Assembly: GCF_963576615.1 (NCBI RefSeq)
Contig: NC_088708.1
Span: 52,439,196-52,503,195, forward strand
DNA from: Watersipora subatra
Lineage: Eukaryota > Bryozoa > Gymnolaemata > Cheilostomatida > Watersiporidae
Direction: 5' to 3'
Length of the DNA: 64,000 nucleotides
Positions 29,601 through 38,737 of the stretch are shown in pieces (positions within the stretch are counted from its first letter, which is position 1; each line of letters starts with the position of its first letter). The notes under the pieces are model-generated. The model had not been told where the DNA came from and searched no databases. It saw nothing but the letters and a program-made list of their open reading frames with translations. The translations under genes were made by a program, and so were the position numbers.

Positions 29601-31724
29601 TAGCAGCAACTGTATGTATTTAATTTTACATTTTAATTTATCTTATTTCCTTGCATTGTTTTTTATTTGTGGCTTTTTGAAAGCATGTGGTAAGTTAGGA
29701 CAATAACCAACATGTTTATTCTGTTACAATATCTTGTTTTGAGTGTTTTATTTGCATTTTTTAGAGTATAAAAACCAATTAATATATATTTAATTGTTCC
29801 ACATATAAATAGATTGCACCAACATGCGAGTAAATTGACATACGAGCTCAGTCTCGGAACGCATTAAGCTCGTATGTCGAAGTATGACTGTATTACATAT
29901 CACTGCTGGAACCAGGCGAGTCACATGCGGATTTTCCTAGTAGATCTTTCGTGCGAATTGAGAGTCGATATTGCAGTAGTGCTAGTATAAATATGCCTTA
30001 GATAAAATGTACATATACGACCGACCAGGCATGTTATACTAATAATCATTCAAACATTTAGACAAACAGACTATCCGAAAGTAAATCTGCAACCAACATA
30101 CATGAGAAAGATTCGACAATACAGTCATACCTCGACATACAGGTTTGATGAGTTCTGGGACAGAGCTTGTATGTCAATTTACTCTTGTCTCAAGATGTCT
30201 GATTTCATATATAAAATAGCTAAATACAAATCATTGGTTACCATACTATGAAAAAATCACCTAAAACAGGATATTACGGTGGAAAATCATGTTTTTTATT
30301 GTTGTTATTCAGTACGCAAACTAACAAGGTAACAACTACTTATATAGTAATAAAAAACTGCAAATGTAACTTTCCTATGTACATGTACACTACTGTATGG
30401 AGTTTTTACCTTTGAGACAGATGTAGTGGCTAACGGCACTCTGAGAGACAGACTTGACTGTGTGATGCTACGTATAAAAACTTTGGATTCAACTTAAATG
30501 AATTTAGCTTACGAAACACAATTAGAGCTAAGTTTTAATCTTTTACTAAATTTCCTTTAATTTTGTCATCTTAATGTTTTTATCATCTGTTTACGGTTTG
30601 GCGCTTTTTGCTGAGAAATGGCTCGTACTTCTTAAGGTCACTTGTACTTCAAGGAATACACTTGCTCAAAATTCAGCTCATATTTCGATTATCTTGCATG
30701 TTGGAGCACTGGCACGTAGAGGTATGACTGTATGAAAAACACTACGGATCAATTAGTCTAACACATTGAATGTGATGTGCTGAGAGGGGGGTAAATTCGT
30801 GCCCCAATGAATGAAAACAGAATGCTAACCGCTGTCAGTGACACAGATGGCAGGAGAACCTTTGCCAAGAGGTACTATTCCTTTTTGTCTCATAAATGCT
30901 CTAATCTCAGCAGGAGTAACCTCATTCTTAATCAGCTTGTACATCTCTTGATAGGCAGGCAGAGCAATCTAGCAAAAAATTTAAATTGTTTATTTTAAAT
31001 GCTGAGGAGGCAAGAGCTAGCACATACAAACGATTAAATTGGACATACCATGGCGATTGTGAGAGGAATTTACATAGGTTGTAAAACTTATTGTAAATAT
31101 ATTGCACCATTTTAGGTAGCTGTAGGCAATGACAAATTATAGTTTATTTCGATTTCATTTACAACACATTTTTATCAATAAATAACTTATGTTTTAGAGT
31201 CTGATTTAAATATTGGTGTTGCGAAAGAAAAAAATGTTTAGAAACAGAATCATCTTAGGATCATCTCAAAGTATCTGGACTCAAGATTTAAAGAGCCTTG
31301 TCCTCGTTGTGTTTATCATATGAAATACAAAAGAAAATCTGCAGAACCAAAAAAAAAATCTGCAGAAAAGAGTGGAGTGAACGATACCAGACTCTTAAAG
31401 GATAGGATATACTTCGGGTAATATCTCAGGTTGATTCCAATTTGATAATATCTGGATCATGAAGCTGGTTCAACACGGAAGAGAATGACTTGATAGCTAG
31501 CCTGTATCGGTGAACATATATCAGCTCTAACGGATGATCGATGTTGTAACAAAATATTGGCTAGTTACCTTCAGAAATTTTTCTCTTCTTTGCCGCTTCC
31601 ACTTTGGAATTCTGTGCTTTCTGATAGTCCTGCATTGTTGATGCTGGACTTCAGAAAATGAGGTAGCAAGCATTCCCAAGTGATGGGGCTCAGACGGGGC
31701 ACATAGTTTCATACGAAGGCTCAT
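17693..31724 (-). CDS. MRPL45: Mitochondrial ribosomal protein L45 (mL45), 7 coding exons
   Basis: Exons (5' to 3'): 31724-31569, 30968-30830, 27612-27548, 26812-26676, 25559-25472, 22886-22737, 17920-17693. All junctions are GT-AG and phases agree, giving about 320 aa (human about 306). The product is a component of the large mitoribosomal subunit, related to the Tim44 C-terminal fold and placed at the exit-tunnel, membrane-facing side. Recognised blocks: a basic N-terminus with RTIRKHRIPKWKRQRRE, likely part of the import signal; QVFDEYVPKE at about 100; EIYIQVHELL; YYKLHDIITEYAWP; WKYIETLEP and YGQITVRFHSKQ; and the C-terminal ALYDRFGRLMHG with VPKDTLDFIIFEKHLT. The ATG at 31724 directly follows TTTCTAG, so a spliced 5' leader is likely. 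Introns total about 13 kb and are full of mobile elements. The acceptor of exon 5 is ambiguous by 12 nt. Confidence 0.93.
18370..18595. repeat. Dispersed repeat, copy 1 (second copy at 47878)
   Basis: This segment in MRPL45 intron 6 resembles 47878-48075 in a NitFhit intron. Shared blocks include TATTGGC-AGTAA, ACAAAATG-TGGT-TTT, ACATGCC-AAAAAA, TTAAAAGTTAG and TAACAGAAAGTTCA, in the same order. There are no terminal repeats I can define and no coding sequence, so the class is unknown. Confidence 0.6.
21465..21771. repeat. 51-bp minisatellite, 6 copies
   Basis: Six almost identical 51-bp units begin AATCATATATAGCCTC and end TCTCACAAGTAAT. Only about one substitution (CCAACA for CCTACA) separates the units. 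It lies in intron 6 of MRPL45. Confidence 0.95.
24136..24930. mobile_element. Fold-back MITE with arms of about 350-390 bp (MRPL45 intron 5)
   Basis: The element starts AAACCATAACTGTCA at 24136 and ends with its complement near 24930. The arms align along nearly their whole length with scattered substitutions, meeting near 24530. Shared arm landmarks are GACACGCTGATTCCGATTTT, GCTCCGCCCATAAAT and GAGATGGGT. A partial single-arm copy lies at 38104-38317. No transposase is present. Flanking TTTAA-like sequence makes the exact target duplication uncertain, so the superfamily is not assigned. Confidence 0.85.
25472..25559 (-). CDS. MRPL45: MRPL45 coding exon 5 with two in-frame acceptors
   Basis: The upstream exon leaves two bases of a codon. 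Acceptor CTTGTAG gives an exon starting at 25559, and acceptor TTTCCTAG, 12 nt further on, gives one starting at 25547. Both keep the frame and differ by four residues (VFPR), directly before NFMSEYRDND. I list the longer form. The downstream donor is GTAAGT. Confidence 0.8.
25830..26130. repeat. Probable SINE or LINE-tail relic (RTE/BovB-like 3' sequence)
   Basis: GGCTATGGCAAACCACTATT, then CTGCCAAGAAATGTCATGG and an ending of CTTAGAGAGAGGGAG recall the conserved 3' segment shared by RTE-type LINEs and the SINEs that use them. The block is more GC-rich than its surroundings. I found no open frame or target duplication, so the assignment is from memory of the motif only. Confidence 0.4.
27114..27390. 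repeat. 48-bp minisatellite, about 6 copies
   Basis: Units of 48 bp start at 27114, 27162, 27210, 27258, 27306 and 27354 (the last partial), each containing CTACATACACCT and ACATACTCTATCTAT. Because 48 is divisible by 3, one frame stays open and yields a 16-residue repeat, but this lies in MRPL45 intron 3 and is not a gene. Confidence 0.95.
28606..29890 (+). mobile_element. Tigger/pogo-type DNA transposon, decayed and internally deleted
   Basis: The 1285-bp element is flanked by TA dinucleotides. Its inverted ends are CAGTAATACTTCAACTTACG and, on the other strand, CAGTCATACTTCGACATACG. Inside, a frame from 28884 to 29042 carries a CENP-B/pogo-like helix-turn-helix (KKKQMITIDIKRKII then DLAQHYDRNTSTI) and is closed by a stop. 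Another frame at about 29095-29165 reads MERLLRHWIKDKQLAGDSV, typical of Tigger transposases. The open frame 29191-29478 reads like the C-terminal tail. The DDE catalytic core is missing, so the element cannot mobilise itself. It lies in MRPL45 intron 2. Confidence 0.85.
30122..30730. mobile_element. Tigger-type MITE (non-coding)
   Basis: The 609-bp element is flanked by TA. Its ends begin CAGTCATACCTCGACATAC on the left and CAGTCATACCTCTACGTGCC on the complement of the right, nearly the same termini as the element at 28606. It has no transposase remnant. It lies 231 bp from that element, in the same MRPL45 intron. Confidence 0.8.
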
Positions 31725-32929
31725 CTAGAAAGGCAGTTTTAGTGGTAAACAAGTCGAAGCAAAAATATCCTAGATTATCATTTACTTACACAACTCTGTT
31801 GTGTGACTTGTTGTGATGATTAAAAACTATCTTAATAAATAGAATAGCAAAGTTTCATTCAAAATCTTTCAATATCATTGACAAATTGTTAGCCATTATC
31901 TTAGTAGCCTTAGGATAGTGTAGCCTACACATACACTATCCTTTCGAACCATTTTTTTTGTTAGATGGAAGCTTCTGAACCAAAATATGACCCAAGAAAT
32001 GCAAGATATTTATCGATTAGGCTGTGATTATTTTTATCAGTCAGTTAGCCTCGTTGGCATTACTGACCATTCTTCTAGCTTCATAGAATGGCATGACATC
32101 ATTTTCATGGTGATTGTAGCTTAAAATAATTTCTTAAGACATGGTGTAATTTTATCTCCTAGTTTAGATTATAGCTCTCACATTTGAAAGTTGCTCTATG
32201 ACAAACATGTACAGATGCACTGACAGACTATTGAGCATGAGATGCTTAATTTGTAGTGTACACAAATATTTTGATTTAAGCACTTATACATAATCAAGAG
32301 AGTTTGTTGTGAACATTGACCATTTGAACAAAGCAATACTTTGTGCGAAAGTTGGGTTGGCTTTTGTGAATGTATAGCTATAGCCAGCTTATTTTTTAGT
32401 CTCGTAACCATACAGTGCCGCACCAATACATTGTTTTTTTGTTATTGCGTTTAACGCTATATTTGGATCAGCATTCTGCCTATGTGTTCCTTAAGAATAG
32501 CCATATATTTTTGCATAAAAATGCAATGAAGAAATGAGCTTGCAAACGAAAAAAATGCGTTGAAAATTATAAACATGCAGTGACCACCAAAACAAAAGTA
32601 TTTTTGATGCCAAATAAACAAAACTAGATAACAGCAAAAGACAGCTCTATGTGGCCTTCATAGCTCTATACCCTTACTCTTCTTATAAATTCAGTACATA
32701 CTAGAGCTTGTAGCAAGGGATACGCCTCAGTGTGATTGGCTCTTAGCCAGCGCTGTTTGCAATGTTGTTGCTATATTGGCAACTAGTTTACTATATGAAG
32801 CTGGGATTTTAATCCACATACAGTTTTTGCTAAAATGTTGTTATATATATAAAAGGTTGAAGTCTTTGCATATACTGTAGGTGGGTCACCTCCAGCTGTA
32901 GCTCTGGTGTTTGAAGTGCCTTCAGTTTT
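31725..32929. other. Upstream of MRPL45, no gene recognised
   Basis: This should contain the MRPL45 promoter and any non-coding first exon. No motif can be fixed by eye, and no other coding sequence is visible. Confidence 0.4.
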
Positions 32930-33470
32930 ACTGTTGGCCACTGTTCATCAATTCATCGTATGATCTGATAAGAGATGAATAATATTCCTCCTTTGCTAGA
33001 AGTCCATGCAGAAGATTGTGTCTAATGTTGTCTAGATTTAGCGCTTAACAAAGGCTGGTGATTCTTTCTCTTCCTCTTACATTAGAAATGAATCTTACAA
33101 CTTTATTTTGCATAATTTCTATGTTGCACACTTAATACTGTTGGCATAGGTCCCACAGTGTTGTAGGACACTACTATACTCTAAATGCGGTCTACACAGA
33201 CTTGTGTAGGCCAGTAGTTTAGCCTGCTCCGCAGCATTGTACAAAGTACGTTTAATCATAGAAAGGTGGTGCTTTGTCTTTGATATTTCATTATCAATGT
33301 AAATTTTAACTCGGATTGTAAGATAGCACCAAGGTACTTGGTCTCCTGCACAACTTCTAGCGTGGTATGCGGCAGTGTGTAATTCGCTTGGGGTGATATA
33401 TATGCTTTGGATGCAAGACAGAGACAAAACCTTTGTCTATATTAAAATACATGCACCAGGTTGAAGTTCA
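32930..33470 (-). pseudogene. Decayed LINE reverse-transcriptase C-terminal fragment
   Basis: Read on the minus strand in shifting frames, the segment gives the familiar LINE order: WCMYFNIDK, then TLEVVQETKYLGAILQSELK, then LAYTSLCRPHLEYSSVLQ, then IMQNKVVRFISNVRGRERIT, a stop, and LDNIRHNLLHGLL with SYDELMN. At least one stop and two frameshifts interrupt it. It looks like an old copy of a different LINE lineage from the one at 15150, related to the fragment at 36960. Confidence 0.8.
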
Positions 33471-34293
33471 GAACTCTAATGCAACGATGTTTTATTGAAA
33501 GACTTGTAGGTCAGTGTGCTTATTCACCCACTTCGTAGATAAGAACAAATAAACGGCTCTATGGAGGAATAAAAGAAACAATGGGTCATGTATTTAAAAC
33601 TATTACTTACTTGACTACATATCACCACACCATTTCTGAGTAATGATGCCATTGCCATTAGAATAGATGCTGTTTTTGCGCAGTAGTATGCGATGTGTCG
33701 ACTATTACACGCTCAATGCGCTACTTGGAGCAAAACCAAATGTGCTAATACAAAAATAGATTTGTTTGACTCGATAAGCAAGACTCTGAGTCGAATACCC
33801 GGGAAGTCTTTTTGTAATGTATGTACATGTACCGTATGTATTTCTTCTTTCACCCCGTTCTATGGTTTACACCGGTGGGCTATTATCTCGGCGGCTTTGA
33901 ATGATCAAACGACTATAGCAAAAAGTAAACGTTTTGTATAAAACGTCATGTTACTGCATGCGAAGGTGTTTTACGAGTATCTTCTTTAATATACCAAAAG
34001 CTTTTTTGTGTACTGTGTCTTGAGTAGATGAATGCAAGTTTCTAGACTTCTAGATCTAGTATTGATGAGAAGAATGTATATCTTAGTTTAATCTATATAG
34101 AACAACGAGGAGTTTTTCATCGTGTCGAAGTGCTATCGGCCTGTTTCATCTGGATTCGGGTATCATTATCACTTTCCGTTAAATTGGCTGCCAATTACAA
34201 CGAATTAATGTCGAATGTAATTTCATTTACTATTGCTGCTCACAAAATATTACAGTAAACCGAATGTACGCCTAAAAAACGAAATAATTTAGA
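33471..34293. other. Intergenic, nothing recognised
   Basis: An 82-codon open frame at 33693-33941 has no recognisable domain. No repeat structure stands out. Confidence 0.35.
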
Positions 34294-36765
34294 ATTATGG
34301 ACGGTTGGGCGACAGTCAATAGGGCGACAGACACTTAGGCGACACTTTCGGTTCGAAAGGCGACAACTTCAGACGGAAGGGCGACACAGCGGACAAACAG
34401 GCGACAATTCTGGACATTGAGGCGACAATTCTGAGGGCAGGATTAATTCAAAATATTAAGTCCTGCTATGGCCTGTTATGTTGTTGTGAATTAGTAGTGA
34501 ACACTAACAAGACACCAACTTTATTGATGCCCAGATCGGAAATCTTGCATTAGCATACTTTGTACGCATTGCTCCACCTTATTTCCTTGGCATCTATTAC
34601 CTGCTTATATCCTCATTAATCTGATTACATTATTATTTTACACACAGTAGAGTTTCATATTGTATTAATGAATGTACCAAATATTTATTTAATTGAGATA
34701 GTTGTTATTTTAAAAAAACTGCGGAGATTAATCTGTCTTTAATCGCCCAACTATTCTTCTGTTCATCCTTTTCCACAAATTTAACTTTAGAGTCTGTCAA
34801 CACGCTCAGAAGTCATTTAGCCAGTCACTATTTTGGCCTATTTTCGTTTTCACTTCCTTCCTTGAATGCTTGGAAAAACTGGCAAGTTGCTTATCAGTGT
34901 GGCAAGAGTCGGAGATTCCTTACCACCTAATTTATGACATCATAGAGGTACCAACTTTTTCAACCCCTTTGAAGCGATGCATTCTTGATTCACTAGCATA
35001 CCGCTGTTGATGAGTCATTATACCACCTTTGGCTCATGTATCATGTATTAGGACCCTCAGTAGTAGCTTTCAAATTAATGTATATTCTTGTCCTAATTGC
35101 AGTATGAAAATGAATACATACATATGAGTTTAGCTTTATACATTTTAATAAATTTGCTTTTTGGTATATTTATACAAATAGTAAAGCTGATTTTTATCAT
35201 ATATAACTTCAAAAATACGTATATCAAGTTTGCAGCATTTTTTTTACAATGACTTAATACTGATTGATACTATGTAGATAAACCCATCTAGCGATAGAAC
35301 TTCTCTTTCCTATCTAGAATGACGAGATCAGGTTCACGGTTATAAATTGGCAACTGAATATTACTTTCTACCAATTCTAAAACTTACATAAAAAGATAAT
35401 TTGAATTACAGGAGTATAATTGTACACAGTGACTCGCAGGTGCTCGAATGCACTTGCACTTCCAATCATACACAAAAATAATTGCAGGAAATTCCCTACA
35501 CCACTATTTAATAAAGTTGTTATTAAAGTTCAAGCCAATGGCTGTCTATGTAATATCTTCCCATCTTTTCTGAAATCTGTCCTTTGTTAAAATAGTCGCA
35601 TATAAAAAAGATTCATAGTGCGTGTTAAAATGCAAAATATAGTATATGATGTGGTACATGGCAGCATTAACCTGCAACTGAGTATATATCACAAAGGTCT
35701 TTGAGGTGTTGATCACTCCTCATTGTCTCAAACTACAGGTTGTGTGTGCCATCGGGATCTGTGACAAGGGTAATTCGGTCAAATATCTCAAGTGACTCTA
35801 GGGTAACATGGCATCAGGACCAGTTGATTTCTATGCTTTGGAATGGATCATTTCTCCATAAGCTTTCTGTGATGCTGTTTAGTCTTCTTGCAACAAGCTG
35901 CAGAAGTTAGTAAAATATGGATATATCTTAGACACCTGTCAGAAAAAGCCTTCACTCTTCATACTCAAATAAAATCTCAACAAACATAGATCAGTGTGAA
36001 CCGCAATTTAGCCTATTGAGTCTGCATTATAATGACATTGAATTATTTTCATAATTGTAAAGAAACAAGGATAAGGAAATCATTATTTCCACAAGTAAAT
36101 GAGAAATTACAATAATAGGGAATTGTCTTTTCATCTCACACAAAGAGCAAACTCTTCTCCCAGCTACTGTGAATTTTGACAATCGAAACCATAAAACTAT
36201 TTCTTCTCGAGGTAAGATAACTCTAAGGTTTCAACAATCAGAGAAGGGATAACTCTAAAGTTTCAATAATCAGAGACAAGATTGTCGACAATTCAGCCGA
36301 GAACGTGACTTTTCGAACAGTTTTGAACAAACATGCTGATACAAAAACAAGTTTTGGTGTTTTAACTGAATAAGCTAGAGGCATTTTAAAAAAACTTTAA
36401 TATTTTGTTAATTGTCTGGGCTAGCATAATCAGAGAAATCCCAATCCCACCAATAGCGTTTAAAAATACATGTTGCAATTTCGATTTATAAAAAGGTCTG
36501 CAAAAAACAATAACACTTTCAAGGCTACGTTTCAAAAATATACGTAAGCATAGCACACAACGACAGCGTCTCATAGTTTGTCAGTACATTATTACCTTGC
36601 CTTCAACCAAACAGCAAACCAATTTGTCGCCTTTGAGTCTAGAATTGTCGCCGGTTTGTCTGCCGTGTCGCCTTTCCGTCTGAAGTTGTCGCCTTTCAAA
36701 CCAAAAGTGTCGCCTAAGTGTCTGTCGCCCTAGTGACTGTCGCCCAAAAGTCCAGTTACCATAAT
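34294..36765. mobile_element. 2.5-kb element with mirrored GGCGACA-array terminal repeats
   Basis: Both ends carry inverted repeats of about 140 bp. Each contains seven copies of GGCGACA, on the plus strand at 34308, 34323, 34338, 34359, 34380, 34400 and 34421, and as TGTCGCC at 36625, 36646, 36666, 36687, 36708, 36723 and 36738. Spacing from the outside inward is 15, 15, 21, 21, 20, 21 bp at both ends. The outer flanks share AATTATGG. The 2.2-kb interior is AT-rich without a recognisable transposase, so the element appears non-autonomous. Exact ends and target duplication are unclear. I know no named family with this layout. Confidence 0.75.
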
Positions 36766-36959
36766 TTAATGCGATAAATAAACAATCGGTAGTAATATTA
36801 TAACTAAAGATCATCTGCACTTTTATGGAAGGTTTTGCTAATGGTTTCATCACTTTGAAATAATTTTGTTCTGTGCAATTAGTTCTATCTTTTTTAGATT
36901 AGAGTAGATAGGAACTTTTGCTGGCCGAAAGCTATGATAAACTCAATCGAGTATTGATT

Positions 36960-37350
36960 AGAGCTTTTTTGTGATATCTAGGTTCGTGAGCAGTCTGAAG
37001 GGTCGTGACAGTATCACTGAAGCCCGTGAACAGTTAGGTCCTCTGACTCTATTCAGACGAAAACAAAACCATAGGATAGCTTTACTCACTAACATCCTCC
37101 CAGATGAAGATAGACACAATGTTTTCTCATCCATTTATGATAAAATAATCAAAATCACATCTGAAACAATGATGATCACACGCACAGCTGGCTTGGGAAT
37201 TCACTTCAGTATATGCAACCTCCAGTATACTTCACAACAGCTTTTTACGCAAAACTATACATGACATGAGAATACTACCAAAGCTGCATAATCACCAGAC
37301 AGCCATGCACTGCAACAATGTAAAAACACTGTTGCATACTGTTTCCCCAT
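36960..37350 (+). pseudogene. LINE reverse-transcriptase C-terminal fragment with frameshift
   Basis: The open frame 36971-37264 starts FVSSLKGRDSITEAREQLG, then TLFRRKQNHRIALLTNIL, a C-terminal block common in LINE reverse transcriptases. After a +1 shift near 37200 the reading continues as NSFLRKTIHDMRILP and VKTLLHTV, the usual end of such proteins. It is a short decayed relic, and its start resembles the FISNVRGRERIT segment of the fragment at 32930. Confidence 0.75.
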
Positions 37351-38103
37351 GAGGCACCCTACTTGCATCTACTGATTTAGAGTGTCCTATCGTCCCAGAT
37401 GTATTCAGCGGTTTTGTTGAACATCTACAAGCCCAATCTATTGGTTATCTACAGATCAGCAAGTATCACAAATTTTCTTTATTTTTTTCACATAGGTTTT
37501 TATAATGCCAGTTTTTTGATGCTATATATAATTATTTGAATTATTATTAATTTTTTGGCTTTGCACCATTTAAACAAAATACACCATGTTCTTATAAGAA
37601 TATTGATTCTAATTGTTGGTTTTCTTTCGTGTACTCCCACAAGGTATAAAAAGGGGAACTTCTATTGTATTAAGAAAAAACAATTTTTTTACTTTCCTTC
37701 TCTTTTTTCTGCATTAAAATTGTTACACTACAGTTTTTCTGTAAGAGCGGTTATGAAATGGTTTCACGGAATTCTCTTACAGTTCTCGGAAAAAATGAGT
37801 TGTAATACACTGAGCTTCCTATTGCAGGTAAATAAAGACATTGTCTTGTATTATAAAAGTGATCAGCTTCATCAATACTAATATGTTCACGTTAAATAGA
37901 GTTTTTAGAGCACCCTTGGGTGGAAGTGGAAAACATTAATTATGTAAAATGTTTATTTCAAAATATGTATATCAGGAGTAGTCTTCAGTGTGACAATTTA
38001 GATCAAATCAAATATCAGGGAAGATTACCATTTTATGTCAGGTTTTGACTGTATCACTCTTCAGTTTTTATAGGTATTACCATTTCCATGCACCTTTTTC
38101 ATT
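37351..38103. other. Intergenic, nothing recognised
   Basis: AT-rich sequence with a 108-codon open frame (37555-37881) of low-complexity composition and no known motif. Confidence 0.35.
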
Positions 38104-38317
38104 AAACCATAACTGTCACGAACAACTCTTATCGTATTTACTAGGTAATTCAGACACGCTGATTCCAATTTTGTACTCAAAATAAAGATTAGTCCACTCA
38201 CTTTCAGAGTAATGAAGGCTTTTTTACAGCGTTTTAATATCGGTCTCGAAAACAACACAATCGGCACAACAAGCTCCGCCCATAAATACATGACGTAACC
38301 TAGCTTTTTAGGAACAG
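38104..38317. mobile_element. Single-arm copy of the 24136 fold-back family
   Basis: It begins AAACCATAACTGTCACG and follows the left arm of the 24136-24930 element, including ACACGCTGATTCCAATTTTG and GCTCCGCCCATAAAT, up to CTAGCTTTTTAGGAAC. Homology then stops abruptly, and no opposing arm is present. Confidence 0.85.
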
Positions 38318-38422
38318 AACATATGTTTTTGATTCAATGATTATATGTTTTTGATTCAATGATTATATGTTTTGATTCAATGATTATTTGTTTTTGATTC
38401 AATGATTATTTGTTTTGATAAT
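38318..38422. repeat. 22-23-bp minisatellite, about 5 copies
   Basis: Five tandem copies of TGATTCAATGATTAT joined by TGTTTT or TTGTTTTT. The array starts directly at the broken end of the single-arm fold-back copy. Confidence 0.9.
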
Positions 38423-38737
38423 TCATGAACTCTATTTAAATGTCAGAGTGTTTATAAAATGGCACCATAACTTAACCCTCAACTATGCTTAAGGCTCAAA
38501 GTCACTAGATCTAGTTTTTGAATTGTAAGTTACAATCTTTTCTTGTTTAATCTGAGAACAGGGAGGCACAAACTTGTAACGACAGATATAACATTTGGAG
38601 AAGTATTTTACTATTAGCTCTTGCAGTTTAGTACAAATTTGCATGGTGCCATGCCTGGCTACAAGGTAGTCTAATGATGGGATTATGTGCGTATTTGTTG
38701 TATACTTGCAGAAATATTGCAAGCTTTATTCCTGGCT

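Noticed and set aside
36581-36853. 90-codon Arg-rich minus-strand frame
   Set aside because: Created by the GGCGACA array at the right end of the 2.5-kb element; the arginines come from the repeated word.
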